This document shows positions 5,348 to 9,224 of a stretch of DNA of 9,224 nucleotides, in pieces. Each line of letters starts with the position of its first letter. Within the stretch, counting starts at the first letter, position 1. The notes beneath the pieces are model-generated. The model searched no databases and was not told where the DNA came from. It was given only the letters and a program-made list of their open reading frames with translations. Source of the stretch: Pelotomaculum sp. UBA5255. GTDB lineage: Bacteria; Bacillota; Desulfotomaculia; Desulfotomaculales; Pelotomaculaceae. Location of the stretch: contig DHTR01000100.1 in assembly GCA_002408725.1 (NCBI GenBank), positions 11,329 to 20,552 on the forward strand, in the 5' to 3' direction. The position numbers were made by a program, and so were the translations under genes.

Positions 5348-7360
5348 TTATTTGTTCAAATACCGTGAAACCATGGCGCAGGCTTCCGAGCGCGTAGCGC
5401 TGTTTTGGGGCCTGAACGTATTGTCGGGATAACCGCTGACCAGCCCCTCCTGGACCGCGTCAAAAACAGAGCCTCTGGCCCAGAGAGCGATCTCCCGGTC
5501 ATCTGCAAATTCTGTTTTTGGGTCGGCGTCCGCTTGTGCCGCCGCCTCCCGATGCATTCCCCGCACTAGGATCACTGCTAACTGCTCCCTGGTAATCTTC
5601 TCGTTGGGGAGAAATTCGCGGGTTTCCGTGCCTGTCACCAGGCCGGCGCCGGCCGCAGCCTCAACATACCCGTAGTACCAGTCGCCTGGCTTGACGTCTA
5701 CAAAAGTAGGCTCCGGGGGCTTCACCTCTCCAAGGCCTGCGGCCTTGACGATGAGTTTTGTAAACTCAGCCCTGGTGATGCTGTTTTCCGGGCTAAAGAT
5801 GCCGCCGGGATACCCCTTGATCATGTCTTTTTGGCAGAGTTCCTGAATTAAAGCAGCTGCCCAGTGGGAAGACGGCAGGTCGGAAAACGTGCAACCGCCC
5901 CCATCATCAGACTTATCCGCGCCGGGCGCCGGCGGTACAGGGGACGGGACGGATGCTGCTTTCGTGGTAAAACTCCAGCTTATAGCACGGTTTTTCTCGC
6001 TCCCGCTTTTAAGCCCTACCGTACCGGCCGGGATATAGACGGTGTAGGTAGTTCCGTTCTTGAAATTATTATGGGTCAGGATCAGGTTTTTACCGTTTAT
6101 GGCTGCCTTTACGCCTTCAACTTTTTTGCCGGCGCTGTCATTAATGTACACCTTGTCCAGTTCCAGTGCCCTTATTTCCTTTTCAAAGGACAGCTGCACC
6201 ACGGCGGCAGGATCCACATCTTTCATGTCCCTGGCGGGCTCGTATGCTGCAACTGCGAAACTTGTTGCTGAGGAAGAACCTCCTCCTCCACCACCGCCAC
6301 TTCACGGTGAGCCGCAGTCGTTGTTATCTCCTCCGCTGTCTCCGCTTCCATTGCTGGACTTTGTTTCAAAGATCCAACCGGCGCCCTCGTTCAGGAGGTC
6401 GGTTTCGCCTTTAACGGCGCCGCCGGGAATGCTGACCCTGTAAACTGTGCCGGCTTTTAGTACGGGGTGGCTTATTTCCAGGACCCGCCCGGACAGCTTC
6501 GCACTCACGCCGGTCAATTCCTTACCGTCATTATCGATCTTGACTCCAGTTAAATCGTGAGCTGTTACATCCATATTAAAGGTCGCGCTGATTTGCGCGT
6601 CCGTTGCTACGCCGACAGCGTTGGCAGCCGGCTTGTAAATTTCTATTTCCGGCCTGCCTGTTGCGCCGGTGGATACCTTGAAGGCCGCCTCCGCGCCGGT
6701 AACGTTTGCCGTAGCATAAACCATGTAGTCCCCGGGTTCCAGAGTTTCTGCCGGAATGGTCCAGGCAAAGGCTCCCTTCGCGTCGGTAGTCGGCTGTTTA
6801 AAGGCAACCGGCTTGCTGCCCAGGTATAGGGCCAGGCCTATGGCCACATCCGGCACAGGGTTTTGAACTTCGTTGTTCTCCAATAATGCGCCTGAAACCT
6901 CAACGGCCCGGGCCGGGCTATAAATCAACCTGTCGGTCTGGATCGTTAAAATGTAGCCCTCAGGCGTCGTTTCTTCCTTCAGAGTGAAGCTTGTCTCAGC
7001 GCGCGCCACGTTTGCTGTCGCGGCAATCGTATAAGTGCCCGGCTCCAGGGCGCTTGTGGAAAACTGCCACAGATACTGGCCGGCGTACCCCGTAATGGTC
7101 TGCCCGAAAGCCACTGCCGCGCCGTCTTTCAGCAAAACCAGCCCTATGGAAACATCACTTACAGGAGTTTCAGCGCCTTCCAGCAGGGCGCCCGTTACAC
7201 TGACGGTTTCACTCCTGTCATAGGACTGCTTGTCAGTGTCAACCGTTAAGGTAAAACCACCGTTTGCCGCCATCAGGTTATCATTTGCATTACCGGCCAG
7301 CCCTGCGACAATCAGAGCCGCTATAAACAGCAGGAGAAAACCAATTCTTTTAACATCCAT
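5348..7360 (-). CDS. SLH-domain surface protein with Ig-like repeats, interrupted by in-frame TGA
   Basis: Predicted cell-surface protein of 670 codons, attached to the wall through SLH domains that bind pyruvylated secondary wall polymer. A signal peptide (MDVKRIGFLLLFIAAL...) is followed by two beta-rich repeats resembling macroglobulin/Ig-like domains (about 37-127 and 136-230). Next come a Big_5 Ig-like domain (238-334), a Gly-rich linker, a second Big_5 domain (372-468), a Pro-rich spacer and three SLH domains (490-541, 551-602, 617-668) with ITRAEF, ITREQL and ATRSEA. Codon 353, in the linker (DCGSP-stop-SGGGGGGG), is TGA. The two halves are in the same frame and together match the uninterrupted paralogue at 7443-9224 domain for domain. 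I start at ATG 7360, which opens the signal peptide, with GGAAGGTGA 11 bases upstream. The lower half has no well-placed ribosome site of its own (ATG 6226 is poorly preceded). Pseudogene, error or recoding are the options. It ends in TAA. Confidence 0.8.
6302..6304 (-). other. In-frame TGA in the Gly-rich linker of the SLH protein
   Basis: Codon 353 reads TGA in the context CCG TGA AGT GGC GGT GGT GGA. Downstream, 317 further codons stay open and encode an intact Big_5 domain and three SLH domains. A single change from GGA would give glycine in a glycine-serine linker. Confidence 0.88.
6738..6908. repeat. 171-base direct repeat, copy 1
   Basis: Aligns without gaps to 8743-8913 (constant offset of 2005 bases) with about 19 differences counted by eye, near 89% identity. 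It encodes the VSGALLENNE to FAWTIPAETLE part of the Ig-like repeat in both SLH genes. It is much better conserved than the rest of the paralogues, which suggests recent exchange or strong constraint. Confidence 0.85.
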
Positions 7361-7400
7361 TCGAGCTCTAATCACCTTCCTTTCAAGATGCTGAAGATAA

Positions 7401-7431
7401 GAATGGCGCTGTGTATGAAACAGCGCCATTC
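7401..7431 (-). terminator. Hairpin after the first SLH gene
   Basis: A perfect 12-bp stem (7401-7412 and 7420-7431) with a 7-base loop begins 11 bases after the stop of the upstream SLH gene. On the minus strand it is followed by TTATCTT. It probably ends or attenuates transcription between the two SLH genes; the next ATG is 40 bases beyond it. Confidence 0.65.
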
Positions 7432-7442
7432 CACCGGTGAAT

Positions 7443-9224
7443 CTACTCGTTTGTTGTGTACTTAATCAGACGGGAGAACATGGCGCAGGCCTCGGCCCTG
7501 GTTGCGTTATTCTTCGGGGCAAAGCTGTGGTCCGGATAACCGTCCACGATTCCTTCCCTGAATTCAATAACGATATAGCCCCTGGCCCAGGAAGCGATGT
7601 TCTGGTCATCGGTAAAGGTTGTCTTTTCGTTCGCCAGGGAAGCAGCTTCGCTTTCCTTGCCCATGGCACGGGCAATCAACGCTGCAATTTCCTCCCGGGT
7701 AATTTTCTGGTTCGGACGGAATTCACCCGTCTCGTAACCCTTCACCAGACCGGCATCAACCGCCGCCTCAACGTAACCGTAATACCAATCACCCGGCTTG
7801 ACATCTTTGAATTTAGGATTGTCAGGATCGGCTTCCTTGATTCCTTCGACCTTGACCAGGATCTTGGTCATCTCCGCCCTTGTGATGTTGGCATCCGGCT
7901 TGAAGTTGCCGTCGGGATACCCGTTGATGTGATTTTTCAGGCAGAGTTCCTCGATCATGCTGGATGCCCAGTGCGAATCGGTGACATCATCAAAGGTGCA
8001 TTCTTCTACTTCCTTCATGGCGGTGGTGAACTCCCAACTGAGCGCTGTGTTCACTTCACTGGAGTTCTTCACGCCCACTGTTTTTTGAGGAATTACGACC
8101 TTGTAGGTGACACCGCCTACAAACTCATCATGGGCAATGGTCAAAACTTTGCCGCTGATGCTCGCCTTGACGCCGCTTACATTTTTGCCCTTGCTGTCCT
8201 CAATGTAAATGTTGCCAAGGTTAACAGCTTTGAGATCCAAATTAAAGGTGGCCCTTACATTGGCATCGGTTTCAACATCCTTGGCGCCTTTAGCGGGTTC
8301 ATATTTATCAATGCCAAGGTAGACGCTGTCGCCGCCGGCAACCCCGCCGCCGCCGCCTCTGGATCTGGTTGCAAAGCTCCAGCTAGCTTCGTCATTCAGG
8401 AGGCCGGTCTCGCCTTCCACGCTGCCCGCTGGAATGGTAACTTTGTAGGTTGTTCTGTAACTGAAGGCAGGATGGCTCAGCTTCAAGACCCGGCCGTCCA
8501 ATGTAACACTCACGCCGGTCAGGGCCGTGCCGTCCTTTTCGATTTTGACTCCTTCTAAATCAACTGCAGTTACATCCATGTTGAAGGTCGCGCTAACCTC
8601 TGCACCAATCTGGATATTCCTGGCATCACGCGCCGGCTTGTAAGTTTCTACTTCCGGTTTGCCTGTTGCTTCAGTGGCTACTTTAAAGCTCGCTTCAGCT
8701 CTTGCAGCATTCACCGTTGCGTAGAGCCTGTAATCTCCCAGCTCCAGGGTCTCTGCCGGAATGGTCCAGGCAAAAGCTCCGTTCGCGTCCGTGGTCGGCT
8801 GGCTAAAGGCAACCGGCTCGCTGCCCAGGTACAGGGCCAGGCCAACGGCCACATGAGGCACAGGGCTTTGAGCTTCGTTGTTCTCCAGTAATGTGCCCGA
8901 AACCTCAACGGCCTGGGTCAGCTGATAGATCGCCTTGTCGGTCTGAACCGTTAAGATATAGGGGCCCACCGGTGTATCGTCGTCTTTAGTGGTGAACTTC
9001 CAGCTGAATTCGTCGTTGCCAACCCCGTCCGTGCTTTCAACCGCGCCTGCCGGCACTGTCACGGTGTATTCAGTGAGATAGGCAAATTCGGGGTGACCTA
9101 CGGTCAGCACAAGACCGTCCAAAGTCGCCGCCACGCCTTCCATTGCTACGCCTTCAACTTCGATTTTAACGCCGCTTAAGTCTACTGCGGTAACGTCTCT
9201 ATCAAAGGTGGCTTTTACTTGGGC
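7443..9224 (-). CDS. Ig-like/SLH-domain surface protein, 5' end outside the window
   Basis: The C-terminal 593 residues of a larger surface protein are present; the frame is open to the window edge, so the start and signal peptide lie beyond 9224. Order in the visible part: the end of a Big_5 Ig-like domain (1-80, from AQVKATFDRDVTAVDL), a macroglobulin/Ig-like repeat (about 89-183), a second Big_5 domain, a short Gly linker (RGGGGGVAGG), a third Big_5 domain, and three SLH domains (about 408-460, 470-522, 535-588). The SLH domains carry NITRAEM, ITREEIAALI and ATRAEACAMF. Its order matches the product of 5348-7360, and its linker has no stop. SLH1 has two cysteines (ECTFDD, ELCLKN) also present in the paralogue. 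The likely role is a wall-anchored structural or adhesive protein; no enzyme or cohesin domain is visible. It ends in TAG, followed by a strong hairpin. The ATG at 9143 is internal, not a start. Confidence 0.9.
   Translation of the reverse strand, partial: AQVKATFDRDVTAVDLSGVKIEVEGVAMEGVAATLDGLVLTVGHPEFAYLTEYTVTVPAGAVESTDGVGNDEFSWKFTTKDDDTPVGPYILTVQTDKAIYQLTQAVEVSGTLLENNEAQSPVPHVAVGLALYLGSEPVAFSQPTTDANGAFAWTIPAETLELGDYRLYATVNAARAEASFKVATEATGKPEVETYKPARDARNIQIGAEVSATFNMDVTAVDLEGVKIEKDGTALTGVSVTLDGRVLKLSHPAFSYRTTYKVTIPAGSVEGETGLLNDEASWSFATRSRGGGGGVAGGDSVYLGIDKYEPAKGAKDVETDANVRATFNLDLKAVNLGNIYIEDSKGKNVSGVKASISGKVLTIAHDEFVGGVTYKVVIPQKTVGVKNSSEVNTALSWEFTTAMKEVEECTFDDVTDSHWASSMIEELCLKNHINGYPDGNFKPDANITRAEMTKILVKVEGIKEADPDNPKFKDVKPGDWYYGYVEAAVDAGLVKGYETGEFRPNQKITREEIAALIARAMGKESEAASLANEKTTFTDDQNIASWARGYIVIEFREGIVDGYPDHSFAPKNNATRAEACAMFSRLIKYTTNE
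8743..8913. repeat. 171-base direct repeat, copy 2
   Basis: Partner of 6738-6908, in the same orientation. Recombination between the copies would delete about 2 kb and fuse the two SLH genes in frame, because the repeats encode the same domain in the same register. Confidence 0.85.

Noticed and set aside
6226..6301. The lower SLH half as a separate gene starting at ATG 6226
   Set aside because: No proper ribosome site or signal peptide; its frame and domain content continue directly from the upstream half through the TGA.
7437..8558. Long plus-strand open frame of 373 codons opposite the SLH gene
   Set aside because: It is antisense to a gene with clear SLH and Ig-like domains and has no recognisable domain. 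Codon bias of the real gene explains its openness.

Overview
The window looks like chromosomal DNA of a mid-GC Gram-positive anaerobe, probably a Firmicute of the Peptococcaceae / Desulfotomaculum-Pelotomaculum type. This is inferred from S-layer-homology (SLH) surface proteins, strong GGAGG-type ribosome sites, a lipoprotein signal, and a BirA/BioY/NadC cofactor block without outer-membrane genes. All supported genes lie on the minus strand, so transcription runs right to left.

Right half (about 4.5-9.2 kb), cell-surface genes. In transcription order these are: a large Ig-like/SLH protein whose 5' end lies outside the window (7443-9224); a paralogous secreted Ig-like/SLH protein (5348-7360); and a small secreted protein with one Ig-like domain and a dockerin (4526-5137). 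The two SLH genes share domain order, a block of nearly identical DNA, and similar hairpins after their stop codons. The second SLH gene and the dockerin gene are each interrupted by a single in-frame TGA. Sequence on both sides stays open, in frame and recognisable. In the dockerin gene the TGA separates the signal peptide from the mature protein; in the SLH gene it lies in a Gly-rich linker.

Middle (3965-4525): a gene-free stretch of about 560 bases with several palindromes. They include a composite interspersed repeat, a 29-base near-palindrome whose relative sits in the bioY leader, a cluster of G+C-rich inverted repeats, and a plus-strand intrinsic-terminator-like hairpin.

Left half (0.15-4 kb), cofactor block. 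It begins with a putative lipoprotein carrying an HExxH zinc-peptidase motif (2900-3964), whose stop codon overlaps the nadC ribosome site. nadC (quinolinate phosphoribosyltransferase, NAD synthesis), birA (biotin-protein ligase and repressor with an N-terminal helix-turn-helix) and bioY (biotin transporter S component) follow. A clear BirA-type operator lies ahead of bioY, and a weaker dyad with the same 14-base spacing overlaps the -35 box of a good sigma-A promoter ahead of birA. This suggests biotin-dependent control of bioY and perhaps BirA autoregulation. birA has no ATG/GTG/TTG start that would include its DNA-binding domain; the best start is a CTG with a well-placed ribosome site.

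All seven genes end in TAA or TAG. TGA occurs in frame only as the two interruptions.
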